From Aurelia coerulea (lineage: Eukaryota; Cnidaria; Scyphozoa; Semaeostomeae; Ulmaridae): DNA of 64,000 nucleotides. Made by a program: the position numbers and the translations under genes. Below are positions 45,092 through 57,600 of the stretch, in pieces. The stretch lies in assembly GCA_039566865.1 (NCBI GenBank), contig CM076955.1, forward strand, positions 19,203,501-19,267,500, written 5' to 3'. The notes beneath the pieces were generated by a model. The model had not been told where the DNA came from. It made no database searches and saw nothing but the letters and a program-made list of their open reading frames with translations. Each line of letters begins with the position of its first letter. The first letter of the stretch is position 1.

Positions 45092-47980
45092 TTACTGGGG
45101 CGCACTGGAGACTGGGGCAGCCATACGGCCCCCTGGTACATGGCTCTTGGCGAGGTGGTCAGTAAACTCTTGGTAAGGTGACTTGCCAAATTGTGTTTCT
45201 TTCCACATGTCTGGAGTCAGGTATGAATAGGTCCTTGAGATTGCCATGTATGTGGCCATTGCTAAAAAGAAATTTTGGAATAACAATTAAAGGCAGTCTG
45301 TCATGCATCTGATTGGGTGATAAAGAATTGAATAGCTAGACTGATCCTATTGACTTTCTACGACCATAGAAAGTGATGACGATCAGCCTTCCTTTATTCC
45401 AAATGCACAGATCCACAAAGACATCCACTTTGTTGAGCTCTGACTTTGTTGTGGCCAATCAGATACGTGACAGACAGCCTTTAAAGAAAGAATACCCCAT
45501 AATATTGCATGCAAGGCAGCGTTTACACTGAATAAGTTCCACAAGTTCTGATGTCTTTGCGCAGTCATAAATTTTTTCCAAAACAAAGACATTAGGATCT
45601 CTCTTGTTTTTCAAAATTAAGATGGATATTCTTTGAATTTCATCATTTAAGATTTCTTTTGTTTATCTACATGCTTGCACAGTGAATAGCAGTATCATTT
45701 CCCAGCCATTCCCTCAATTACCAAAGACTTCTGTACTCATTTTGGTATAGTTCAAAATGGAAGCAGTCCTATATAAACGCTGCCCAAATCACTTTACCTT
45801 ATCTATCAAACTTTGCTGAATACATTTTAACAGGCATTTAAAAAGAAAGTGGAGAATGTTTCAACCTTGATTGAAGTTCATGGTCATTGAGCAAAACTCA
45901 TACCTGACTGCACCCAAGGAAGAATTTATTATATTCCCATTGACGACCTCAACTGTCCTTGTAAGAAATTCTCACTACAGAAGAGTGCTTTTTAGGGAAA
46001 ATTAGAATTTACGAGATTTCAACAAACTAAGATTACTTCATAAAAGCTTGCTCTTTCTGCTAATTCCCAACCAGACAGAATATGTTGCAAGGGAGGGAAG
46101 CAAATCAGTTCTCAGAAGAAGTGCGTGTGATTTTTACCTCTTTCCTTGAAATCAAATGATTCTTTCCAAGACAACTGTGACTTGTGTGCGATTTTCCACG
46201 ATCTTTGGATCTCATGAATTTTCTGTTTTCCCCATGAATTTGTAAGTATTTGGCAATACAGTTATGAAAAAAGTAAGTAATTTAACACCCCAAGAAAAAT
46301 TTGCTACTTTCCAAGGAAGTCACAAAAGTATTAAAATGGTGAAGTTATGTGAAACAAATTTAAAAACTGAGAAAAGATGGCTTGCTTCCTTGCAAATATA
46401 ACCTGGGGGAAAGGTACTTTGTGTATTTTGCTGACAAGATGTGCACTCCTTTCTGTGTACCATTTTCACCAGGGTTTTCTAACATCGGGTATTGAAAGAA
46501 GGACATTTTTCTAAAGACGGTCACCAAAGTGTTATTTCATTGTTTTCCAACAAATTTTTTATGTTTTGGAAAATACTTTTTGCAAATTCTCTCTGCAGCA
46601 GGCTGTGATTTGGAGAGAAGAATACAAAACCTGAGTGAAAAATTATTTCTTGGAGTGCAGCACCTGTACTGATTAAAGTTAAGAACCTCGCCAGGAAATA
46701 CAACCTTTTATCACTTACCGAAATTGCCAACTGTGGCTGTGGTGCCACAAGCTGATGTGTAGCAATCTTCTACACCAGCCATCTGAAGCAACTTCTTGGG
46801 CACACTTGCAGCAACAATGCCTGTACCACGTGGAGCAGGGATCAGACGGACAGTAACTGACCCACATTTTCCTGTCACCTAAAACAATGAAGAATATTCT
46901 CATAAATTTCTGCACTCTTCAATATCAAATTTTCTGATGTTTTATATACATTGATCCTCAAAGGTTTTAACTGAGAAATTTATACGATATATATTCATGT
47001 GCTGAGGAAATAACAAGACTGGTTTCATTGTCAGAATTTTGTTCAGTGATCATCATTACTCAACTTTTAGAAGAGCTATATGAAGACCGTCGTGTTTTTC
47101 ATCACTCAATGATCCAGTCAAAGTAAGATCCTAGGAGATACAAAAAATACATCTAGTTGTTCTAAAACAGAAAGTTCCTGATAAATTTGGCAACCAGGCG
47201 TGCAAAGAGACCTTCTAGTTCTTTATATGTTCAAATGGAATGACAGCATCTCAAAGTCATTGGACAGAGCTAGATGCAGATCTATAAATAGGTCAAAGAT
47301 AATGCCTAAAAAAACCATCAGTACTTTTCTCAAAATAAATGTTTAGCTCCTCAGGTAAACCATAAACTACCCAGACCCCTTCCAACCAAGGACTTTTAAC
47401 TCTGTTGATTCCCTTTCTCTTAGAATAGGGAATTTATCTGAAATTATTGCCATTTTGAACACACCTTGCATGGAACAGTATGTGGCTTTCCAATCTTGTT
47501 ACCCCAGTAGCCTCGTCTAACTGGAATGATGGACAACTTAGCGGCAATGATGGCACCACGGATTGCAGTGGCAACTTCCTTGGAGCACTTTACGCCAAGG
47601 CCAACATGGCCATTGTAATCCCCAATTGCCACAAATGCCTTGAAGCGTGTTCTCTGACCAGCACGTGTCTGTTTTTGGACTGGCATGATCTTCAGGACCT
47701 CATCTTTGAGGGCTGCACCCAAGAATTGATCAATGATCTCAAACTCCTTGATTGGCAGAGAATAAAGATAAATTTCTTCCAATGACTTGATTTTGCCATC
47801 CTTGACAAGTCTACCAAGTTTTGTCACTGGCTGCCATTCTTTTTCTTCTTGTTTTCCACGTCCTCTACCTCTACCACGGCCTCTTCCTCTGCCTCCCCTG
47901 CCACCTCGGCCGAAACCACCTCTAAATCCTCCACGGCCACCACCGGCTGATCCTGCTGCTGCTGGTGCTGCGTCTGCCAT
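45092..47980 (-). CDS. RPS2: 40S ribosomal protein S2 (uS5), complete, 281 residues
   Basis: Three coding exons on the minus strand: 47980-47465, 46878-46719 and 45261-45092 (TAA), in continuous phase. The protein starts [10 protein letters not shown], has an Arg/Gly-rich N-terminal tail ([14 protein letters not shown]), then the uS5 core with [39 protein letters not shown] and [14 protein letters not shown]. It ends [13 protein letters not shown]...[11 protein letters not shown]. Human RPS2 has 293 residues. uS5 sits near the mRNA entry region of the small subunit and affects decoding fidelity; the RG tail is a known site of arginine methylation. A splice acceptor (CCTTTAG, minus strand) lies two bases before the ATG, so at least one upstream non-coding exon is expected; a strong donor for it is at 50025. 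Introns carry snoRNA-like genes (45854-46003, 49187-49334). Confidence 0.97.
45854..46003 (-). ncRNA. Probable H/ACA snoRNA in RPS2 intron (copy 1)
   Basis: Read on the minus strand this ~150-nt segment folds as two hairpins joined by an ANANNA-type H box (ATATAA). The 5' hairpin has a lower stem TTCCC/GGGAA and an upper stem GTGAG/CTTAC. The 3' hairpin has a lower stem CCTTG/CAAGG extended by TTC/GAA and an upper stem GGT..GAG/CTC..ACC. An ACA follows directly (ACATTC), three bases from the inferred 3' end. A paralogue in the upstream RPS2 intron keeps the same fold with covarying stem bases. It lies on the same strand as RPS2, as expected for an intron-processed guide RNA. Human RPS2 introns are known to host SNORA10 and SNORA64; homology to either was not established. 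The target was not identified. Confidence 0.7.
46395..46680. repeat. Old copy of the GGTACTTTGCTGACG repeat in RPS2 intron
   Basis: GTACTTTGTGTATTTTGCTG..GATGTGCACTCCTTTC matches 43143-43180 in order and orientation, with further matches downstream (AAAGAAGGACATTTTTCTAAAG). Clearly diverged. Confidence 0.5.
47041..47111 (-). ncRNA. Weak C/D-box snoRNA candidate in RPS2 intron
   Basis: On the minus strand a C-box-like GTGATGA (47105-47099) is followed about 55 nt later by a D-box-like CTGA (47046-47043), with a 3-bp closing stem TTG/CAA. A second ATGATGA lies only three bases before the D box, which is too close for a normal C' box, and no guide complementarity was recognised. Sense strand and intronic location fit, but the boxes alone can arise by chance. 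Confidence 0.22.
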
Positions 47981-47999
47981 TGCTAAAGGCAATGAAATA

Positions 48000-49186
48000 C
48001 CATGTGAAAAATTTTAGATTACAATTTGCAGAAAACTATTGACTTTCAGGAATTGGGGACTTTCAAAGAACCATTTTTTTTAGGTAACTGTCTCTAGATT
48101 TTCCAGTGGCTCAATCTCCAATTTTTTGCCAAAATGGTGATTCCACAGTATTTTGAAAGGCAATATCAAATGTCCTTTTCGTCTTTTTTTCAAAATGAAG
48201 GCTTTAATCGAAGAGAAGTCTTTGTACTTGACAGAGGACGAGCCAAACATTCATACCTCTTCATATCTCTTGTCACTGCTCTTATATTGCAGATATACAG
48301 TATAAGTGGATTTTGACATTTACTTTTCAGTGGCCAATCATGATACCATTATACAATCATTTAGAGTATCTTTTATATTCATTTTAGTTTGTTAAAGGGG
48401 CATTCCTCGAAAATTAAATGCATGCAGAGATTCATTTTGTGATCCCGATCAAGAAACGGAGTATGTCAGCCCTCAGAAATCGTTTTTCTTTCCTTGATCG
48501 CACTTTTCAAACACGAGATATGGAAGGAAACATCTGACCAATTTCAATTTCAATACCCTACCATTTTATGCATCGTTCTCGGCGAACAAAGGTAGAATAT
48601 TTTTGTTGCTGTCCGTCGGTCAGTCATCGGCGAGTCTTGATAGGCTCGTTTTGCGTCGCTTGTTGAATTTAGTTTGAATGTTTTGTTGTAGTCATTCATT
48701 CATGTGTCCATGGTCGACTACGCGCAAGAGAATTGATCGGATTTACAGACAATTCTCGTTTTCTGTCTCGGATTCAAATTCCAGGATATGGCTGAGTTCT
48801 CGGTCTCTATTAAAGTCAGTTGTGAATGCCGTTATGTATTTTTAGTCACAGAGTATTGATATCAAATTGTACTGTGGGCTTGTTGGGTGAAGCCACTAAA
48901 CAAACTGCAGAAAACAATATACAAGTGCATTTTTCACAGTTGCGTTTTGGGTGAAGCCACCAGACAAACTGCAGAAAACAATGGAACCATGCTTATATCA
49001 ATGCTGTTTACAGATTTGTTTACAATTTGGCGACAGAGCCCCATTTAAAAAACAACTACGCTGAAGATCACAATGGGAAACCTTTCAGCATGATACTTTG
49101 TAGCTCATAGAGAATCAAAATTCTATGAGATACAAACAAAAGGAGCATGGCAAAAACTTCTGATACCATCTTTTGCACAATCATGC
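48000..49186. other. RPS2 5' non-coding intron sequence
   Basis: No gene seen. Holds a spaced direct repeat TGGGTGAAGCCAC..ACAAACTGCAGAAAACAAT at 48890-48925 and 48948-48985. The H/ACA candidate 49187-49334 follows. Confidence 0.4.
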
Positions 49187-49334
49187 ACATGTCTCAACCT
49201 TGATTGAAGTTCATGGTCATCGAGCTGAGCTCATACCTGACTGCACCCAAGGAAGAATATATTGATATATTTCCTTTTCACCTCAACTGACATTGTGAGA
49301 ATTTCTCACTACAGATTGGTCCTTCAAGGAAAAT
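49187..49334 (-). ncRNA. Probable H/ACA snoRNA in RPS2 5' non-coding intron (copy 2)
   Basis: Paralogue of the segment at 45854-46003, same strand. The 5' hairpin lower stem is TTTCCTT/AAGGAAA where copy 1 has TTCCC/GGGAA (both sides changed together). The upper stem is GTGAG/CTCAC, the H-box candidate is ATATCA, and the 3' hairpin has CCTTG/CAAGG below and GAGC/GCTC above, followed by ACA (GAGACATGT). The two strands of the 3' pocket (GGTGCAG and ACTTCAATCA) are identical between copies, so both probably guide the same site. Its position upstream of the RPS2 start codon supports an intron reaching to the donor at 50025. Confidence 0.7.
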
Positions 49335-50025
49335 GTCCAACAAATTTACTTTACTTGTAAATACTTAGTATGGAGGGACCTTGAGATAGACCCAGCCATC
49401 CCCAGTGCCCAGGACGAGTTTCTTTTTGGTCAAACAGAGTACACAAAGTTTCCCTCCTAGTCCTGTACTGTTGTGGTTGATCAAGCTCTGCAAAGTGCAC
49501 ACAGCATGTTCAAAGAAAATAAACGAGAGCATGGAAATAACTGATGTGCTCTGAAAAATTTATGTAATTCTTCAACTGGTTGCAACATAGGTACTTAATT
49601 TCTCTAATTTCAAACTTTCATTTCAAACTTTGTCGCAACGTGTGCGTCAATATTTCAACTCCGCGTGAAAGCAAGTCAAAGATAGATCAGTCTGGCATCC
49701 ATACCACCAATTCTTTCTGGTTTGCTGTCCCTGGAGAAAAAACCCCGCTAAAATTACTGTAACCTGCCCTGCTTCCTTCTGAAAAGAACGGTCCAAAAGT
49801 AACGTCCACAAAGGCCGACAAAGTAGGATAGCTTGTCGTAGGCCCAAAACCGACAGCCAGGTGTCGATTTCATCAGGACCAAAAACATGTTTGTTAAAAC
49901 TCCATCATAAAACTAGATTGCAAATACCATGGTTGAGAAAATGAAAGAGAATAAGTTGAATAATTCGATTTTAAAGGAGTTAAATCACATGAGATTGAAA
50001 AAGATATAAAGTACGGCTCACTTAC

Positions 50026-50090
50026 GTGATGTATTTTTCTTGAGAGGCCTTTTCAAAGCTGAACCACGATTTTGTCTTCTTTTTACAAAG
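50026..50090 (-). promoter_or_regulatory. Inferred RPS2 non-coding first exon and donor
   Basis: On the minus strand a near-perfect donor (CAC|GTAAGTGAG) ends at 50026, and the segment just upstream has no long open frame. The RPS2 coding exon starts two bases after a splice acceptor at 47982, and no other strong donor was noticed between 47982 and here. The upper limit of the exon is a guess; no clear terminal oligopyrimidine start could be fixed. Confidence 0.45.
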
Positions 50091-50099
50091 GATTGTGGG

Positions 50100-51641
50100 A
50101 TATAGAAATGATGTAAACTATTGACCAGCTTGGCAGACCGTCTTCGATCAGGTTTTATGACGTCATATTGTTTCCACAAAATAATTTTAGGATTTTGTAT
50201 GGAACACAGGCTAAATTTTGCTGCAACACAAACAGATTATGTATGTATGTATGTAAATTTTGCAATTACAAAATCAGAAATTTAATGTAGCATAAATTCA
50301 GAAAAAAAGCAATCTGATTACAAATGTACGACCTTGTTTCCATAATGATCCCTCCAGAGGTGTCATTGAAAGGCAAACTCGTCCCCAGGGCCTTTTTTCT
50401 CACAAATTGGTTAGGAAAAGCAGCTTTTAGAAAAGCAATAATACACAGGGGTTGTTTTTTATTTTGGCTGTTGACATTCTTAGCAGATTTTAGGTCAGAG
50501 TGTAGACTGGTCCAGATTGTCCTAGGTAGGAGTTGTTAGGATAGGAGAGACCATTTTGTCCTGTGTTACTCTTTCGAAAAGATTGATTTGATTCAATTGG
50601 TTTTCAGATCTTTGAGTGATCCAGCTCTGGCCAACTGTTGAGAACATCTCCGACTTATATAAAGGGGCTGAATTATCAAAAAATTTGAAAACGTTTGTAG
50701 CAGTGCATTGTTCAAATCTCTTTTTTGGGGAGCCAATTTATATCTTTAGATTCTTTGATGAATATGTGCTCTATTATTTAGATTGAAACAGAGACTGATA
50801 CATTTATTTTGAGAAGTTCGAATCTTTTCGGTTAATCTTGGAATCCAAGCACTGCATGCAAGGTTAAAATGGGGAAGTGGGGTTGGATCAGTGCATTTGC
50901 TAGCAACCTTACGAAGAGAAAAGTCAAGAAAATTTACTTTCTATAGACGAACCTTAAGGTCAGGTTTTCATCAAGAATACATTGCCAAAATCTTTCTTCA
51001 AGTAAATTCATACTTATTCATCGGACTTTGGCCATTTTCTATGAAAAGAATATTCGCAAGAAAGAAACAGGGAGCTCGACTTGATCAAATAATTCCTATC
51101 CCGGCCCTAATCCCAAAAGGCGATTTGTTTGACTGCTGAAAATACTAGCCTGCCTTCCAGACCACTTGGAAAGGAAAACTTTTCTTTCTCAAGCTCAAGT
51201 TGTCTGGAACACAGGCTAAAAAATCCCAAAAAATACAGGCATGCAAAAAGACACCAAGAGGACGGAATGTTCAAGCAACATGAAATGCACAAAGTTGGTA
51301 GCCTTTTGTTCTTAAGTGGGGTCTGGGTTAGATTTATTTCATGACTCCTTGTTTTCGCTCAATTCCCCCCAATTACACCCCCAATACCCATGACTATAAC
51401 AGTAAATAACAATTCAATGCAATATGGACTTCTAAATAGATACAACGATGTTGCGGTGGAGCATAGTAAATTTTGTGGCGCTGTGAAGGAGCTTTTTAAA
51501 ATTACATGAAGCACTTTGGCACTTACGAGAGGAAGAAGGCGCGCGAAATCGAGAAAAAATGTCGACGTGATTTGCATTTCATTTTCACTGGAAGGTTTTG
51601 GATAACACACTGCCAAGATAGCCTCAAACAACTCATACAAC
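50100..51641. other. Intergenic region between RPS2 and RNF216 (divergent genes)
   Basis: About 1.5 kb that must hold both 5' regions. No repeat fills it, apart from a short (TATG) run near 50240 and a TAGCCTG..CAGGCTA hairpin at 51148-51222. No TATA box or RNF216 leader exon was recognised; the RNF216 ATG context is CAACATGTC. Confidence 0.5.
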
Positions 51642-54600
51642 ATGTCTGATGAAATTGAAAATAACTTAATGGTGCAGATAACTCCGATGTTCCCGCAATT
51701 CGAGGAAGGTACCGTTAGAAATGTGATAGAAATTGTGAGACAAGGACAAATCAACCAAGGCCAGCCCATCACTGTTGCGACTCTTTTGCCGACCTGTATC
51801 GATTATCTGTTGGACATGCCGCCAGAAACATTAAATGATATCAGAAGCTATGCTAATAATGACTGGCGTAATGAGATAGATAGACGTAGGTTTGCTGGAA
51901 TTGAAGTGTTGGAAGAATTAGATGGGCCTAAATTTCCAGCAGTTGCTGCTGCTGTGAATAATAAGGGGTCTAATAAAAATGGCGGCAAAGCCAAAAAGGT
52001 GAATGGTGCAAAGAACAACGCAATGGCCAATGCTGATGAAAGCTTTCTGATTCCCAATGATTTCTTCGGAGAAAGTTTTGATTTGTACGACAGTGGTGAC
52101 GACAATGACAATTTCTCATACAGTTATGATGAATTATCAAGGAATTCCTCTCCTCCTGGGACAGATGAGGATAGTTACGATTCAAATGAAGCCTATGACT
52201 ATGCTCACATGAGATTTGACCACAATAGAAGAAGTCCTCTGAGATCAGATACATCAAATTCTTCTTCTATATCATCATCAACTGATTCAGACAAGAGTAC
52301 TGAGAGTACTCAACTAAGAATCAACAAAGAAATTCCTGTGAGGCTTGATGCTTCATCTACTTCTACAAATTCTTTCAAAAAACCACATGTAGGGGTCAAT
52401 ATATTTGAAAGAGTTACACCAAAAAACTTGCCCAGCAAATCTGCCACTAAGAACGCCATGCATACAGTTCCACTGAGACGAAAGACCAGCAAAACTAAAC
52501 TGAATGGTAGCTTTTCCCCGATTCAAAATGGCAAAGCAAAAATAGAAGTGATTGAGATTGATCATTTATCACCGGTCAAAGTGCCAGCTCCAAAGATGCA
52601 GCCTGACATTCAGACCCATACTAACAACATGCCTTCCACAAGCAGCACTGAAAATATTGCTCCTAAGAAGCAGACACCACCAAAACAAGATCCGATTCAA
52701 GCAGCTGTAACACAAGTGGTGAGCATCCCAAAGTTGATCTCTACAGGAGGAGCCTTTGGTTTTTGATGCTCATGTTTGTTAGCAGCATCAATTTCTAATC
52801 CCCAAAAAATCACCAAAAAATGTTTTCTCTTTGTCTATTCATGTTAAGTCTTCCAAAAATTGGATACATCTTTTTTTATCATTTTCGATGTTTTTGGAAT
52901 CAAAAATGTTATGAAACTTGCTCGTAGCTCCAAAAAGAGAAACAAAACAAAAATCCTAGAATCTAATTCGGCTTTTCTCGGAGCTTAAGAATCGGTCCAG
53001 TGCTCATCAAAACTTGAGAAACATCCCAAAAATGCTTTTAACTTTCTCTCAGCTACCAAGCTGAATGTTTTTCATTCCAATCCATCAAGTACTTTTGGTA
53101 CTGTCAATAACCAAATATGGGAGCTTTTTCTGGCTCACCCAGTAGACTTACTTTTTGTAAGTTCTTTTCCCAGTGTATTAGACCAGAGTCAATTGAATTA
53201 GACTTACCCCAAGATGGAGTATTCCTTTTCGGTATAGACTTGGGGCAAGTCTATCAGTGTATAAGCTCTTCCCTCAGATATAAATGCACAACATTGGATT
53301 AGATCCTTTGATGGGCTTTAAAGGAGCAAGCATTATTCTTAAATGTAATATTCCTTGAGCGAAAGCACAATACCCTTTCTTGAAACATTGTATCATTTCT
53401 TCACAAGAATTTAACATATTTTTCTTTTCAGTTGCTAGTTGTACCAGATCTGTGTGAAAAATATGCAACTGACTTTTTGACAAAAGAATATGCAATAAAT
53501 TGCAATGACATGGCAAACAGGTAAAGTTTATCTTCATCTAAATTTGTGTATCTAGATATTACCTCAGTGAGTGCCCTATTTTGCTTCAAATTGAGACTGC
53601 TGCAAAACTAATTCCATTAAAACCAGTTGATCAGTTGATGTGGAACAGAGCACTAGGGGATGAGCCCCTCTCCCTTTTTTCTGCAGCCATGTCTCTAAAT
53701 CCACCGTATAGAGATAGTTAAAGCGTTTGTGTATAAAAAGTCACATCAATTTCATCACATCTTTACGTCACATCGATTCCCTTGATGACTATTCTTATCC
53801 TTCGATCTGCTGTTCTTTTATCTTGATTAGTGTCGGTCCTACTAATATTTCTTTGCTTGATAACGAGCTATGCTTGAAACTTCATGCTTATTTCAATTCG
53901 CATCAAAGTGCTTACATTTTCTTTATTTATTTGTTTATAAAGAGTGTTTATAAAGGTAACAAGCCCTTCACAAGGGGTTTGGTCTTGACAATGCTCATTG
54001 AATGTACAGAATATTATTTGCAGACAGTTGACTTTATTTTTTAACGTCTGCATTTTCTTTCTTTTTATTAGGTTTGTAGAGCATTTGTTTGAACAAGAGT
54101 CTTACCCAAAGAAGATAGTGAAGGAAGCTCCAAAGCCAGTTCCAGAAACAAAGAAGGAAGAGAAGGTAAATTTGTTTTTTTTAAAGATAATCAAGGCTGG
54201 CATTTTGAGGAGGAACTGATTTGGTTGAAACCCAACCGTAGAATGTTCTACAGGAAAGCAGTTAACGATTTGTTTCGAAATGGAGTTCATCCCTAGAATA
54301 TTTTTTAAGTCAGCACTTTTTTAAGGGTTGGAATTGCTTTGATGTATGTATGTATGTATGTATGTATGTATGTATGTATGTATGTATGTATGTATGTATG
54401 TATGTATGTATGTTAATATTTGCCACGTAAAATAAAAAAATTTACAAGAAATAAATAGAATTTACAACTTTTAAAAGCTACAGAGATAATATATGATGAC
54501 AATGCTCATTAAATAAATACATTACTGTAAAAACACCCCTAATTTTCAGCCAACTTTCCAAGTGTAAATTCCAATTGCTGAAAACTTCTTGCTTTTGTGC

Positions 54601-57600
54601 GTATTGCATTCACATCCAGTTCCTTTCCTCTTTTAGAAAAAGACAGAAAAAGACTACCTGCAAGTTAAAGCGAAGAAACGCTATAATAAAGAATATGCAG
54701 ACCAATGCTTGTCCTTACTTGCAAATGCATTTAATAAGGTAAGTTTTCCACAGAGTAGGTAATAGTACATCATTCTAACAGATGAATCAGACAAAATGCA
54801 CAGCATCTAGAGGCTGCTGATACCAAGGTATCAATACAGTAATATTGGTTAGTACATTATTTGATAGTGGACATGTTCAAAATGCAATTTGAAATTTATT
54901 TGACCAAAATTGATAACTCCATTCTGAAATTATCAGAGATTTTCTCAAGAAAGCCCCTTCAAGAAACCCTCAAAACAGACCTAAAATCACAATCAAATTT
55001 TCCAAATATTTCTGTATTGCAAATGACTTGAACACAGTTGAGTATGTGTTTGCCTCTTGGTAGGATGAACAGATCTTCCCCACTAACACATAAGGAAATT
55101 CTTCAAGGAGATGCCATTCTCCCAGGAGGGTAACATTTGTTAATATAATTTTTATTACTGTCAAGAAGGAAAATTGCCAAAATATTGATCTCTGTTTGAG
55201 GAGGTTCACTTGTTTTTTAGTTTTTGGATGGAGTACAAAAAATCTCCCATTGCCACAGAAAAGAATGACCCATTTAAGCTGGGAAAATTTTCTAAATCTA
55301 ATTGAACATATCGGTTATGAAATTGCAGAGCGTTTTTTGCAATATTCAGGGAGCAGTAATTTTCAAATGTTATACTCTTTTGCAGACACCATAGTATTTA
55401 ATCTGTTATTTCATGCTGTGTTACATTGTTTTTTGTTAAGACAAACATGTTTTGCCCTCAACCATTTGTTAAGTTGAATTATATTTTTTGCACAGGTGTC
55501 GATGCAGGACATTAGATATGCATTGAGTCAGAACTATGGTAGATACGCAAGGACATTTAAGTATCTCAATGAAAGAATTAAAGAAAGCAGTGAGTAATAA
55601 TATTTATGCCGTTCTCATTGTACCAATTCGGGCAAAACACCCTTTCCATTTGAAAGTCTACTATTTCAACTTTTCAATTAACTGCCTCTTTTTGGAAAGT
55701 TTTCATAATCTCTTCATACGATACTTCTGATCACAGATTAGGATTCAGCACCGAAAGGCTAAATTCAAATGTTCATTGTCTTAGTGTTTGTGATTTTGAT
55801 TCTATGATGATAGTACTGGCACTGATGTGAGGTTACCAAATAAGAATACTGCGCATGGGCAAAACTGGTTTGTGGTTTTTGTCGGTGGAGTGGTGGTTTT
55901 GTGGCCAGGGGCGTTTCTGGTCTGTGGGATCTTTGGGAATTCTTCGGAAACCTGATGGAATCCTGATGATTAGTGACCTCTTCTTCTTATTTATGTTTGG
56001 TCTTGTTTTGAGTAAGCTCCTTGTGAACCATGGCATTAGTCATTAGTGACTCACATCTAGCATCTTTGCACAGGTCTTGCACCAGTGCATAATTTTTTAC
56101 AAAATTCACCTAAACTAAGCTGGCGCATGCTAGCACCTGTCAAAATGGAATGGTGCCATGGTACACAAAGTGCTTGATGATTGTTGTTAAAGAAATTGTT
56201 AAGTGCCGTTCATAGCCAGAACCAGACGTCATGTCTATTTCTGCTATGGACGGCACAGAATATTGTATTTTGTTGAGTTCTAGTTTTAACTGTGATATAA
56301 AAAAACGTTTTTCATTTCGTGGAGCAAAATTTTGGAATAGTCTCTCAGCTGAGTCAAACAGGCATCCTCTCTGAATAGCTTTAAAAAGTCTATTTAAAGA
56401 TGAGGGCAGGGGCAGATCTTGTGGCAGGGGCGGATCTTGTGGCAGGGGTGCCGGGTCCTCTTAGTTTGCAGGCCTGGTCGGAGTGACTGGTGGCCAGATC
56501 TACGGTTGTCAGTCGCTTTGGGTTGGCATGTCGATCGGGGGTGGCTGATGCCAGCTTTGCATGGTCTGCCCTTGCCCTGAAATTGTAATTTGTTTTCTCT
56601 TTGTAAATAATTTCTTTCAATTTAAATGATCAGTTATTGTAAATAGGTTTTAACATGTTGGTATCTCTTATAATTAGGTTTGAACTATTTTTATTTTAGA
56701 TTATATTGTAAATGTTTTAAATGTAGGGCCCCTCGAAAAACAACTTCGTTGAAGGGCAGCCCTCCCTAAATGAATCAGGTATAAAAATATATGAAATATA
56801 ATGAGTGTGAACATTTACAGGGGATTTGACAATGAACATTATTCAGGGTGCAAATCCTTTATTAATTTTCCAATTAATTACCATCATGAAATAAGAATCG
56901 CATGCAACAAGTTTATGAAAATTTGCAACAAGACTAAAATTTGGGTGATGAATGTGATTCGTAGGTCAGAAATTTCATATGAAGCAATTTGATGAAATTT
57001 TGAAAATATCCATTGGTTTGTTGTTGAAATTTTCGATTAGATTGACCATTCATCTACTAATGCATTTACGTTTCCACTTTTAACTGAAAACCTTTCGCTT
57101 CTAGGAGAAGGAAATGGAAAAAAGTTGACCTTCATGAAAGGTCTACGTTCTAAGAGATATGTCAGTTCAGAGCTGCATCGTACATTGAAAAAGGAGGCTC
57201 ATTTTCTCATTGATTTTGAGAAAAAACAGTCAGAGGTAAGAATATTGATGGATTACAACAACATTTATAGCCTTTTTGGCATTTGGGAAATCTTTAGAAT
57301 ACATCTTTTTAGCTGTTTTGCAAAAGAGTCTGGAAAGAGTAATAATGCTTTACATTTTTTTTTAAATCTGGCAAATTTTTTATTAGAAAGCGAGTAACTG
57401 TGTGTAAATCCCAAATCACCATGAACAAGTTTTCTCTTTGTCCATTCATGTCGATTCTTTAGAAAATTTGATAGACGTATTTTGATCGTTTTCAGTGTTT
57501 TGAAAACAAAACTTTTAAGAAACTCGCCTCTGGCTCTATAAACTGGAAGCAGAAAAATTTGCAAAAAATCCTAGAATCTATTTCAGGCTTTTTGCTAAAG

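Noticed and set aside
47480..48017. Plus-strand frames across RPS2 (Pro/Leu-rich)
   Set aside because: Antisense of the RPS2 RG-rich and core exons.
50891..51139. 82-codon basic frame between RPS2 and RNF216
   Set aside because: No recognised family or convincing splice or start context; could be repeat-derived.
51359..51772. 137-codon minus-strand frame over the RNF216 start
   Set aside because: It is the antisense shadow of RNF216 exon 1 and its leader; the + strand has a conserved protein with splice continuity.
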